NCBI GenBank assembly: GCA_037013495.1
Contig: JAZDXN010000029.1
Span: forward strand, 74,501-138,500
From: Hippophae tibetana
Lineage: Eukaryota; Streptophyta; Magnoliopsida; Rosales; Elaeagnaceae
DNA length: 64,000 nucleotides
Reading direction: 5' to 3'
Below are positions 36,225 through 47,479 of the stretch, piece by piece. The position numbers and the translations under genes are program-made. Numbering within the stretch: position 1 is the first letter of the stretch; each line of letters opens with the position of its first letter. The notes under the pieces are model-generated. The model saw only the letters and a program-made list of their open reading frames with translations, did no database searches and was not told where the DNA came from.

Positions 36225-37416
36225 TTGGTTGCTGGAAATAGGTTATATATATTCGTCTATTTTTGTTTTAAATTTTAGATTTAAAAAAATCATCCTTTGA
36301 TTGTTTTTTGCATTCTTGAGTCACAAATCACAAAAAAAGAGAAATTTCATCCTTTTGAATGTTGTGTTTTCTTTCAATCTTGTTGTCGTTGTTTTCGTAT
36401 TTGGATTTTGTTTCATAGTTTTCTTTGAATTCTTCGAATCTATTTCTTGATTTTTTTTGTGTTCAATCATCTTTGTTTTTCAAAAAAAAAAAGGAGAAAA
36501 GGTTGCTGTTCGTAGTTTCAAAAAAACAATTTTGATAAATCGAAGTTGTAACTTTAAGCAACCATAACTTTTGACTCGGGTAACGAAACGACTAATATAA
36601 TATATCAAATGGAAGCTTGTTTCAATTCCGACGGTTAAAAGTATCAATTTCCTATGCTCCATACCTTTTGTGACCCCAAATTGTGTCGTTTAGACCACTT
36701 ATCGAGGGGATAAAGATTTGTTGCCGCTTTTGTGTTGTTTTCGGTTCTTGCTCATTAGGGTTACAAATTTTTTTTCTTGTAAATTTTCTATTCATAACAG
36801 TAGAAGTAGCAATAAGAAAAAAAAAAGAAAAAAAAGAACATAGTAGTAGATTGTTAAAGAATCTAATTCTTGTTTTCTTGTTGAGTTTCTTGTTGAAATT
36901 GGGTTTCCTTTATTTTATTCTTGCTACCCAAGAGTCTTTCTTTAGAGTCCTCTTTGGTCAAGAGTCTTCTTATAGAGTCCTCTTTGGTCAAGAGTCTTCT
37001 TATAGAATCCTCTTTGGTCAAGAGTCTTTCTTTAGAGTCCTCCTTGGTCAAGAGTCTTTCTATATATTCTTCCTTGTTCAAGAGTCTTTCTTTAGAGTCC
37101 TCCTTGTTAAGAGTCTTTCTTTAGAGTCCTCTTTGGACTTTCCTTTTGTCATAATTTGCAATTAAGTTCTTCCAAAATTCTGAATTTGAGATTATTACCC
37201 ATAAAAGGTTACTTCTTGAGATTAGTTGAATTTTTTATTTTGTTAAGAACACAAAAGAGGTTAGTGTGACCTTTGTGTCGTAAAACAAAATGAAAAAATA
37301 GTGTAAAAAAAGAGAGAGAAAAATAGTGTGAAAAAAAGAGTATTAACAATCTTATTTGAGAGCAAACACGTGAGGGTGTGCATGGATTATCTCATTTTAT
37401 TTTACAAGTTGACAAC
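36225..37416 (+). other. 5' leader of the LTR element, with a 30-bp minisatellite
   Basis: Bases to 36762 match one array unit. TTAGGGTT occurs at 36104-36111 in the LTR and at 36755-36762 here, 651 bp apart. Beyond 36762 the sequence is not part of the array. At 36929-37136 about seven copies of a 30-bp unit, AAGAGTCTTTCTTTAGAGTC plus CTCTTTGGTC, follow in tandem. Because 30 is a multiple of 3, long open frames run through it on both strands (for example 36683-37165 on +), but their repeated KSLSLESSLV-type peptides look like by-products. Confidence 0.65.
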
Positions 37417-37802
37417 ATGAGTAAGGAAGGAGGAGAACCATAAGAGATTAACTTGAAATTCTTCATCAAATATGTTCATGACCAATTTAAGAGGATGAAT
37501 GCAAGGTTGGATGATTTAGAATCCTCTTCCGGTTCTAAATTATATAAAAGAAGACATAGAAAACATGAGCTCAAGGAAGAAGATGCTGATTTCATAATGG
37601 AAGAGAGAGCAAGTTCTAAATGCGACAAAAGGATCATGGTTGTATAGACAAATGGAGAAATCAAAAGTGTCAATTCATGTGATGAAGATATACAACTAGT
37701 GAAGGATTCTTCTATTATTTAAATGGAAGAAGATGTGCATAGAGATTCACTTGTCACAAAGAGAGTCCTAAATATACCGCCTAATGATAAAGAAGATGAC
37801 AA
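37417..37802 (+). pseudogene. Start of a gag-like reading frame, cut by the CACTA transposon
   Basis: After GTTGACAAC an ATG at 37417 opens MSKEGGEP, then INLKFFIKYVHDQFKRMNA, RLDDLESSSGSKLYKRRHRK. Starts with a helical QFxRMNxRLDDLE-type segment followed by basic residues are common in plant Ty3/gypsy gag. Sequence of this kind stops at the transposon end. The right side of the transposon does not continue it. Decayed. Confidence 0.55.
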
Positions 37803-37830
37803 CACTACTACAAAAAGGGTATTTAAGTCG
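37803..37830 (+). repeat. Left terminal inverted repeat of the CACTA element
   Basis: CACTACTACAAAAAGGGTAT then TTAAGTCG. It pairs with the right end, whose reverse complement is CACTACTACAAAAATGGGCA then TTAAAGTCG; the first 14 bases are identical. Confidence 0.9.
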
Positions 37831-38935
37831 CTTTGTAAAGTCGGTTTTTCCGATGCTATCCACGTTGGACATAGCGTCGGTTGATGTGGAGAACTGATGC
37901 TAATGACGTGGCTAGCATCGGTTCGCCACATCAACTGACGCTATCCACGCAATTTAAAATTTATTTATTTTTTGTCAATTATTATTTTATTTAAACTATG
38001 TATATACGTACTATAGAAAAAGAAAAAAATAATAACTTTACAATAATATTTAATTAAAACATATACACAAAATTAAATAAAAATTTATATTGTACGTACA
38101 TATATAAATTTAAATATCCAAACAAATAAATAATATTATATAATTTTAAAAACTAATTGTTGAAAAAAAAGAAAAAATATACTATTTACATATATTTATA
38201 TTCAACTTAAATTCTAATGAGTCAAATAAAATAATAATTAATGACCTAAAAAAATTTCAATTGTATTTACTTCATCCATTTTTTAATTTAAAAATAGGAC
38301 GTAGCGTCGGTTGACGTGGCGAACCGACGCTAGCCACGTGGGTAGCGTCGGTTGACGGGTAAAATCGACACTATCCACATTGGACGTAGCATCGATTGAC
38401 GTGGAGAACCGACCCTACCCACGTGGCTAGCATCGGTTTGCCACGTCAACCGATGCTACGTAGTATTTTTTAAATTAAAAAATGGATAAGTAAATACAAT
38501 TTAAATTTTTTCATGTTATTAATTATTATTTTATTTGACTCTTTAGAATTTAAGTTGGATATAAATATATATAAATAGTATAATTTTTCTTTTTTTTTAG
38601 ACAATTAGTTTTTAAAATTATATAATTTTGTTTATTTGTATGGATATTTAAATTTATATATGTACGTACAATATATCTTTATTTAATTTTGTGTATATGT
38701 TTTAATTAAATATTATTGTAAAGTAATTATATTTTCTTTTTCTATAGTACGTATATGCATAGTTTAAATAAAATAATAATTGACAAAAAAAAATTTAAAT
38801 TGCGTGGATAGCATCGATTGATGTGGCGAACCGACGCTAGCCACATGGGTAGCATCGATTGACGTGGAGAACCGACGCTAGACGCATGGGTAGCATCAGT
38901 TCTCCACGTCAACCAACGCTATCCATGTAATATAT
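37831..38935 (+). repeat. 5' subterminal repeat array with a 937-bp foldback
   Basis: A motif of the type TAGCGTCGGTTGACGTGG, often continuing GAACCGACGCTAGCCACG, occurs about ten times in both orientations in three clusters (37868-37948, 38302-38465, 38807-38930). The two AT-rich spacers between clusters are inverted copies of each other: 37910-38344 pairs with 38412-38846, arms of 435 bp around a 67-bp loop. In CACTA elements subterminal repeats bind the TNPA-type protein; that role is family knowledge, not shown here. Confidence 0.85.
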
Positions 38936-39792
38936 TCGTTTGGCTCATTTTTTCTATAGAGAAACCTAAAAATCTTCATTTCTCTTCTCTATTTTCTCCC
39001 AAAACCGAGCTCACACCCACCATCTTTCTCAATTTCCGGCCATCTCCGACCACCATTTGCAACGCCATTTTGTGAGTTATATTCCTCTTCTTATTATCTT
39101 TCAGATCTACTATTTTTTTGAGTGAAATACTCAAATTTTTATACCTATTTTTTCACTTATTCTCACTTACAAAACACCATTTTTTTCTTCTTTCTTCCAT
39201 TTAGTCACTTCATAAGATTCTTGTAAGTATTTCTATCAATTTTGCAGCTTATTATTCAGTTTGTTTTATTTTTTTGTATAAATTTTTGATTTAGGTATGT
39301 TTTTGATTTTGGTTGTTATTATGTTCGACTTATTTTCTGTGGAAATAATATATGAAGTGTTATGGGTTTGAGGGATTATATATATTTACTGTACGTGGAT
39401 AAATTTATTTATATATAAATAATTATATTTTATTAAGTAGTGAATAGAGGATAATAAATAATTATATTTATATATAAATAATTATAAATTTATTTATATA
39501 TACATATAATTAATATTACTTTTTAATTATAATATAGTAACATGTTTAGAAATTAGAATCAACCAAAGTGATTAGTTTTTATATATTCATGTTGGCATGG
39601 TGCTTATTTTTTAATTTGTATAGAAATGAGGTTGTTTGTAACTTTATATTTTCAATCCTCCTTTAGGTACAGATTGATTCCTTACTCTAACCCTATTATC
39701 CTTCCCAAAGTTATTTATATATAATAATACTTGAAATATATTTATTGGATACATAATTAATTATTATGTTTAATTAATGTCATTAATAGAAA
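38936..39792 (+). promoter_or_regulatory. Transposase 5' leader with a likely intron
   Basis: 38960-39075 is a C/T-rich stretch (CTTCTCTATTTTCTCCC and so on) typical of a plant 5' untranslated exon. GTGAGT at about 39073 could be a donor and the AG at 39789-39790, three bases before the ATG at 39793, an acceptor; the ~718 bp between are AT-rich and without coding signal. No clear TATA box was fixed. Confidence 0.45.
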
Positions 39793-42700
39793 ATGGACAA
39801 ATCTTGGATGTCAAAGTGTAGAATTGAGCAAGAGTATATTTCTGGAGTTGAAAGTTTCATGGAATTTGCTTATAGAAATAGTAATACAGGAACTAGTATG
39901 ATTCGATGCCCATGTGTTAAATGTAAAAATGAGCGATTTCATGAATTTGACGAGGTTAAGTGTCACCTTATCTGTAATGGTATTCTTTTGAGCTATAAAT
40001 GTTGGTATTATCATGGAGAAAATATTGATAATACTCATGGGGAAAAGATAAATAAGAATGTGAGTGGATTACGTATATCTTATCATAATGTACAGATATA
40101 AAATATGTTTCATGGTGTTGAAGATGAATTACGCGAGGATGATCCTGAAACCTTTAAAAAACTTATAGAAGATGCTGAAAAACCGTTGTATCCAAAATGC
40201 AAAAAAATACACTAAAATGTCGGGATTTGTTCATTTGTACAATGTGAAGGCAAAACATGGTTTTTCTGACAAGGTATTTACAGAATTACTAAATCTACTA
40301 GTCGATATGTTTCCTGAGGGTATTGAATTGCTATCTTCAATGTATGAAGTGAAGAAATATCTTAGTCGATTTGGCATGAAATATCATAAGATTCACGCTT
40401 GTCCAAATGATTGCATTTTTTATAGAAAAGAATATGAGACATTAGATGATTTTTCTATGTGTAAAGAATCGAGATGGAAGCATGGTACAAATGAGACAAC
40501 ACATAAGAAAGGCGTGCCTGCAAAGGTTCTTTGGTACTTTCCTCTGATTCCTCGCTTTCAAAGGTTGTTCAATAGTAAAGATACATCAAAGATGTTGACT
40601 TGGCATTTAGATAATCGATCTGTTGATGGGGTGCTACGTCATCCTTGTGATTCTCCAAATTGGAAAGTAGTAGATAATTTATCTCCTCAATTTTCATCTG
40701 ATCCGCGCAATCTTCGTCTTTCCATTGCTGCTGATGGAATTAATTCACATAGTTCCCTCAGTGGTAGATATAGTTGTTTGCCAGTAATTATGGTAACATA
40801 CAACCTTCCTCCCTGGTTGTGTATGAAAAGAAAATTCATGATGTTAACGTTATTGATCTTAGGACCGAAACAACTCGGTGTTGATATTGATGTATATTTG
40901 CAGCCTCTAATAGATGATTTAAAGACATTGTGGAATGATGGTGTAAATGTTTACGATGCACATAAAGAAGAACACTTTAACTTGAAGGGGGTCCTTTTAT
41001 GGACAATTAATGATTTTCCTTCCTATGGAAAATTATCAGGACATGCAATAAAAGGTTACAAGGGATTCCCTATATGTAGTGAAGGAACTTCTACAACTTA
41101 TCTTGTTCACAGACGAAATATGTCTTATAGAAGACATAGAAGATTTTTTCCATCTAGACAGAAGTTTAGATACCAAAATAAACCGTTCGATGGTGAAGAA
41201 GATCATGATCATGCAACTCGACCTTTGCGACGTGTTGAGATATTAAGTCAATTGAATGGTATGACATTCAAATGATATGGAAAGATGAAAAAAAAACTCA
41301 CTAAGGTAGGAAATTGAAAGAGGTCAACTAATGAAATGGGTGAAAATGAAAAAGAGTTTGAACCGACTTACCATGGTTGTTGGAAAAAAATCAATATTTT
41401 GGGAATTAGCTTATTGGAAAGACCTACACATTCATCACATCTTAGATGTCATGAACATTGAGGAAAATGTATGTGAGAGCTTGATTGGTACTTTACTTAA
41501 TATACCTAGAAAAACAAAGGATGAAAGTAAAGCAAGATTGGATTTAAAGAAACTAGGCATACGACCTGAATTGGAACCAAGGGTGGAAAATGATAAGAAT
41601 CGAACATACTTACCACCAGCATCATATACAATGTCAACAAAAGAGAAGGATGTGTTTTGTAAATGTTTGGAGGGTGTGAAAGTTCCTAATGGTTACTCAT
41701 CCAACTTAAGAAATTTTGTGTCTATCACCGATAAGAAATTGTATGGATTGAAATCACATGACTGTCATATCTTAACGCAACAATTATTACCAGTTACTAT
41801 TAGATCAATTCTACCAAAACATGTTCGATTATCAATAATTCGGCTTTGTTCATTCTTCAATACAATATGCAAGAAATCTATATCAATTGGCGAGTTAAAT
41901 TCTTTACAGAAATATGTTGTAGAGACTTTGTGTCTAATTGAAAAATATTTTCCTCCTTCTTTCTTCGATATAATGATTCACTTGTGTGTTCATTTAGTTC
42001 GAGAGGTTCAATTGTGTGGTCCTACTTAATTAAGGTGGATGTATCATTTTGAGAGATATATGCAAGTCCTTAAAAGATATGTAAATAATAGAAATCGACT
42101 TGAAGGATGCAAGGTGGAACGCTACATTGTTGTAGAGGCCATTGAGTTTTGTTCTGAATAATTTAGTGGTTGCATTGAAATTGGGAATCCTACGCACAAG
42201 TTGTTCTTAGAACGTCACATGATCCAAGTAGGTAACCCTATGCTTGGTGGAAGTAAGAAATTATTTATTGATCGCACTCGATGGGAAAAAACACACCGAA
42301 TCATTTTGGTAAATAATAATGAGGCACAACCGTACATAGAGTAAGTGATGTTCATTGTTTCATGATTGTAAAAATCATTTTTTATTTAACTATTAATGAT
42401 GATATATAACTTCATATATATTTAATAACATTATAGGATGTATTTAAACTTATTGAAGATCGATTCTCGTTATAAAAAAAGGAGGAGAAAAATGGTTGTA
42501 AGTTGAACATAAGCGAGAGCTTATTAATTGGTTTCGCAACCATGTCAGTGTCACAAACAAAAATTCATGCATGTATCTTCCTAGATCTATTCAATTTTTT
42601 AAAACTTTGCTCTAAACACATTTTTTGTTTTTGTATACATAGATTCGAGGTTTACGACTCAAGCTAGGGACAAAGTCTGAGTAAATCAAAATAGTGGTGT

Positions 42701-43160
42701 GAAGATGGTTTCACAAACTATGTAATTTGCCAGATCAAAAGATGCTAATCATGTATTTTCTGATAGAATGTATTATGGTATAATACAAGATATTTGGGAA
42801 TTGGATTATGAGGTCTTCCATGAAACAGTTTTCTTGTGTGATTGGGTCGAAGATGTTATCAATGTTGGATATAAAATAGATGATTTTGGATTTACCCTTT
42901 TAAATTTATCCAAGATAAGTCACACTGATGATCCTTTCACGTTAGTACTTCATGCAAAACAAGTATTTTATGTGAGTGATCAAATTGATCCAAGATGGTC
43001 TGTTGTGTTAACGCCTCCACAAAAAGAGTTTTACCATTATGATGTTATAGAAGATGATGATTCTATGCTTAATACTTTAACCAATATTAGTAATTTCTCA
43101 AATAAATTTCCTAATGTATGTGATGATCTAATTGATGATGATGATGATTCTTTGTCATGA
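39793..43160 (+). pseudogene. TNP2-type (TNPD-like) CACTA transposase, broken
   Basis: Four domains follow in the usual order. (1) Transposase-associated N-terminal domain at 39793-40050: MDKSWMSKCRIEQEYISGV, then IRCPCVKCKNERF and KCWYYHGE. (2) TNP2 catalytic core at about 40195-41100: SGFVHLYNVKAKHGFSDK, IHACPNDCIFYRKEY, KVLWYFPLIPRFQRLF, DGINSHSSLSGRYSCLPV and a second block ending KGFPIC. (3) DUF4218-type region at about 41740-42160: GLKSHDCHILTQQLLPV and RWMYHFERYMQVLKRY. (4) DUF4216-type region at 42650-43160: MYYGIIQDIWELDYEVF and DPRWSVVL. Introns are likely, for example 42341-42436 (GTAAGT to TTATAG). In-frame stops are at 40099 and 42027, and the frame shifts near 40200 and between 41275 and 41331. 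The enzyme family cuts and joins the element ends in the nucleus; this copy could not make it whole. Confidence 0.88.
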
Positions 43161-43305
43161 GCTTGAAGTGATTGCGAAGGAATATATGTATATCATCAAC
43201 AACCTAATTAAACATAACATATGTTCTATATTGTTGTAATAATATATATGTATGTTCCTAAAATTTTCAATTAATTTATATTTCTTCATTGTTTGCAGAT
43301 ATTTC

Positions 43306-46300
43306 ATGGATCTTCAGATAACAGAGCTTGTAGATCCAAATGATCCATTGGGGTATTTGAAAAGAAGGGATTGGGTGAATATACCTGATGTTCCACTTAA
43401 CCCAAATGATAGAACACTCGTTTTATTTGATGCTACTGGTAATCCAATAAGGGAGAATGGTCAACAAATGAAATCCTCTATTGGTCGACTTGCGAAGTCC
43501 AATATACCAATTAATATAAATGATTGGTCTCAGGTTGACGCTGCAGAAAAGTTCAAAATATGGATAACCATTTGTGTAAGTCTCTTATATTTTATAATCA
43601 ATATATATATATATATTATATCTTTTTTGTATTATATCTAATCTTTTGTACTGTGTTTTTACAGAATCGTTACAAAGTCGATGACAATTGGAAACTTAAG
43701 TGTTATAAGATTGAAAATAAGGCGTGGAAGGAATACAAGACTTCCAGATTGACAAGAAATTATGTGTTTCCACATTTGGAACCACTTGATGAGGTAGAGC
43801 TCTACAAAATCCCTTAAGGACACCCCTGGATTACACCTCAAGTTTGGAAAAAATTTGTGGATTGTAGACGTTCAAATGAATTTCAAATTATTAGGGAAGA
43901 ACATTAGAATATACAAATGCATAACATTCTTCCTAACCGTACTGGGAGGTCTTCAAATCCTGAAGTTAGATATAGAATGGTATTATTAATTTGTCTTAAT
44001 TTATAAATATTTTTATATTTATTTTCCTCAATTTAATTTCATGTCATTGTTAATAAATTTTTCATAATTTATGTAGGAAGCTGAATTGGGTAGACTTGTT
44101 ACCCGGACTGAATTGTACATAAAAACAGACTCCCAAAACGAAGAATTCAATACCAATGACTAAGTAAGGAGAAGAACAACTAAATAAGTTGGTATTTCGG
44201 TTGATAAAAAGTCACATTGATGATTTTTAATAATTGATGTAATAATGAATGATATTTTTGTGCGCTTTATTATTTGTAGAGAGTTGTTCAAGAAAAAATA
44301 TCTAGGGGTGAAATAATCGAAGAGCTTGGGAGATATGCTTTATATCATGCATTCGAACTCGAGCATCCTAGTTGTGTTAGGGGAGGTAGACAATATGATG
44401 GTTATATGGAGTATTTTAACATTTCAAAACAAAAGCCTCAGATGGTAAGTAATGAGAAGTACACTAAAATTGAAGAAGAATCCAACTCATTTAAGGCCTC
44501 AGTGTTAAGTGAGATTGCTAGTCTAAAATAATATCAATCAGAACAAATGTCAACCATGGCATCATTCTACAACCAGGGCATGCCATATTGGCTAAGCATG
44601 CAACCATCAATGTCAGGCATGCCACCATCCATGCCAGGTATGCCACAATCCATGCCAGGCATGCCATCATCCATGACAAGTAGGCCACCATCCATGCCAG
44701 GCATGCCACCCACGTAATCTCATTGCGCTCAAACTACATCTAGTATGGGATATAGTCATCCTATTGGTCCTCACTATATGTCAGGAATACATATGCAATC
44801 AAGTAGTGGTTCATTTTCTCCGATGCAATCTGCACATTCTTACCATCAATCAAACCACGATGAACGTTTTGGTGAGAATGTACATCCAATAGCTACCCCA
44901 CATAGGAGTCATCTTCTATTTGATGAATCATATGTGGTAAGATTTTAATTTCTTGTGTATATAATCTATTATTTTTAAATTCTTATTATATGTTTTATTT
45001 TTTATATATAACACTTAAATATTTTACAAAATATGAAATGTTTGTTGAAACATCCTTCGTCAATGGACTTTTTTGCTATTGGAACGGTACAACAATTGAG
45101 CAATGATTGGATGATTCATAATCAATATTTGCCTAATCATTAGCGAATAGTAATTGATCAATCATTGTTTCATGGTTGTCCACTATCTGTGCCTTCTGAT
45201 ACATATATAGTACTTTTTTTAGTCTATTATACCATAACTCTTAAATGCGGAACATTTAAGAGATACGAAGCAAGTATCTCGTGCTAAATATATGTCTAGT
45301 GGCCAATCATTGTGTACCAAGTGATTCAAGAAGAAGCCTTGGAAAAAGTATAGTTATGATTATGCTTTAAACTTCATCAGAAATCTTGGCACTTTGATGA
45401 CTATTGTTGGGAGGGCATCTAGCATAAATGATGGATGGACTGTGCCACTTCCTATAGAAAGTTCTGGTGCAGACCTCGGCCAAACTTATATATTGATCGA
45501 GTTCATATTCCAACTATTTGAATATCAATGATCGATTTAAGTATAATTCAAGTGTGGACAAGGTGAGTCATCAATCTATTTATTTTTCTTTCATTTATAT
45601 TGAACATATATAATTATATTTATATGATCTAATTATATATATATATATATATATATATCTTTTATATAGGGCGTGCTATTATCAAATTCAACATAATCAC
45701 TCATCACATTTAGCAATTTTCTATGATTCTTCATATGTCAATCAATATCAAGAGAAGGATGTTAGCATTAGAGCTAAACAATTATGTGATAGGGCATTAA
45801 CGCTTAACAGAAATCAAAAGTTGATAATCCCTTGGCCATTAAGGTTTGAACAAGGCAAAGATCATTGGATATTGGTAATCATTGATCTATTCAATAATCA
45901 TGCTTGGTACTGTGACTCAGCTTCCATAGAACTGAGTAAAGATACAAAAGCAGTTGTTGAAATGTAAGAGTTATAGCTACATATTAGTTTCTTCTATTAT
46001 TTTTTGTAATATTTAATAAAAACTAAATGTTTTAAACCTTGATAGGGCATGGAAGTTATTCAACAAGTTTAGGGGCATTGCCCTTAAAAAATCTCATAAG
46101 CTTATATGGAAAAAAGTTATGGTATGTACAAGCCAATATTAATAATTTTATTAATTTTACAATTGAATAATAAAGATGTTCGAATATGAAAAATCATGTA
46201 CACTTGTTTTTTGTAGGTTCCACAACAAAATAATGCAGTCATGTGTGGTTATTATGTCATGAAGTTTATGAGCAAAATCATCACAAATATCAAAATTCCA

Positions 46301-46490
46301 ATTGATGATGTGGTAATATCTTTTACCCATATACAAAAAAGGTTTTAACATATTTGAGTTATTTTTTGTAAATTAATGAAACTACGACCAGCAAATTTTT
46401 GATGATTTACGAGAGGAATGGGCAGAACACATGGTTCAAATTATATCATCACAAGAAGAATCAGGAGAAGATTCTGATGATCTTGAATAG
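43306..46490 (+). pseudogene. TNPA-like protein (Transposase_24 type) with a C-terminal Ulp1/C48 protease domain
   Basis: The ATG at 43306 follows an acceptor TTTGCAG (43292-43298). Early parts read VLFDATGNPIRENGQQM and NRYKVDDNWKLKCYKIENKA, WITPQVWKKFVDCRRS and EAELGRLVTRTELYIKT, the plant TNPA/Transposase_24 pattern. Likely introns are 43576-43664 and 43980-44076. A Met/Pro-rich heptad tract follows (44578-44717). The 3' part reads GKDHWILVIIDLF with a His, NHAWYCDSASIEL with an Asp, and, after an intron, VPQQNNAVMCGYYVMKFM with the Gln and Cys, the four positions of a Ulp1-type cysteine protease in their normal order. The last exon ends DDLE and TAG at 46488. In-frame stops occur at several places, including just after IASLK near 44528. 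TNPA-type proteins bind subterminal repeats; Ulp1 enzymes act on SUMO. What the fused domain does in CACTA elements is not known to me. Confidence 0.8.
44578..44717 (+). repeat. 21-bp coding minisatellite, Gly-Met-Pro-rich heptads
   Basis: About five repeats of seven residues of the form GMPPSMP (GMPPSMP, GMPQSMP, GMPSSMT, SRPPSMP, GMPP) sit between the DNA-binding-like and protease-like halves of the TNPA-like gene. They would form a flexible linker. The long minus-strand frame here (44518-44709) is a shadow of this repeat. Confidence 0.8.
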
Positions 46491-46504
46491 TATATGACAA
46501 CATA

Positions 46505-47182
46505 ACGGTAATTTTTTTAATGATTTAATTTCTCTATTCTTGTGTCTTTAGTCCCTTGTTTGATGGATGATTATATGCTCATGTATTTAGGGGAATGCAT
46601 TATTTTATGGACCTATTTTTGGCCCAAACTACATATCATCTCTCTTGCCTACTTTCCTTATGACAACAATTAGCACTTTATTAATCATTTGTCTATAAAT
46701 ATGAAGTTATCTGGAATCTTTGCTCGTATTTTTAATGTTATAATGAGCTCTAAATATGAAATCAGGTGTAACTCTGATTTGTTTTTTGGTTTGTATGAGT
46801 TTTGGTGCCCATTAACGTGTTCCATACGTTTAAGGGCACCAAAACTCATACAAGCCAAGAAAAAAATCGAAGTTACACTTTATTTCATATTTAGAGCTCA
46901 TTATAACATTAAAAATACTAGCAAAGATTCCAGATAACTTCATATTTATAGAAAAATGATTAATAAAGTGCTCATATGAGTTTGTCGAAGGGTTATATCA
47001 CTCGAATGTCGCTGTGGTAATCTCTTTTTTATGGTAATATTTATAAAGATTTAATTTCTCCATTCGTATGTCTCTGAAGTTTAGAATCCTTATTTGATGG
47101 ATGTTTATGTGCTCATGTATGTAGGGGATTATGAATTGTTATATGGATCAGCTGTTTTTTGTCTACTTTCCTTGTCATAATG
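46505..47182 (+). repeat. 301-bp near-perfect hairpin between two ~155-bp direct repeats, after the last exon
   Basis: Arms 46672-46810 and 46834-46972 are each 139 bases and roughly nine in ten positions pair (AGCACTTTATTAATCATTT with its complement at the outside, TTTGGTGCCC with GGGCACCAAA at the loop). The loop is 23 bases. Direct repeats at about 46505-46664 and 47031-47182 flank it (shared landmarks TTTGATGGATG, GCTCATGTAT, CTACTTTCCTT). It starts 15 bases after the TAG of the TNPA-like gene, so it probably belongs to the 3' untranslated region. Confidence 0.8.
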
Positions 47183-47479
47183 CTGGTGATTCTAAGCCAA
47201 CCAAGCTTGCTCACACAATCCAATTATACTTTGACGACATTATTTTATTTATAATTTAAGTTAACTATATGTATTGTATATACTTTATTTGTTTTTGTAA
47301 TTTAAGTTAACTATATGTATTGTATATACATTATTTATTTTGTAATAAATTTAATTATCAAGTAATTAATTATATTTAAATTTTTAATTATTTGTATTAT
47401 TATTTATATTTTAGTTTTTTATGCTATATATATTGAATATTGAATACGAAAAATGAGAATGAAAATAAAAAAATTCATA
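47183..47479. other. No gene; short direct repeat
   Basis: AT-rich end region of the CACTA element. TTTAAGTTAACTATATGTAT continuing into TGTATATAC occurs twice, about 49 bases apart (near 47255 and 47303). Nothing else recognised. Confidence 0.5.

Noticed and set aside
36683-37165. 160-codon open frame on +
   Set aside because: Its length comes from a 30-bp repeat that keeps frame; the peptide is a simple KSLSLESS-type repeat and the opposite strand is open too.
44518-44709. Minus-strand frame with repeated WMVACLAWM
   Set aside because: Shadow of the 21-bp Met/Pro heptad repeat of the + strand gene.
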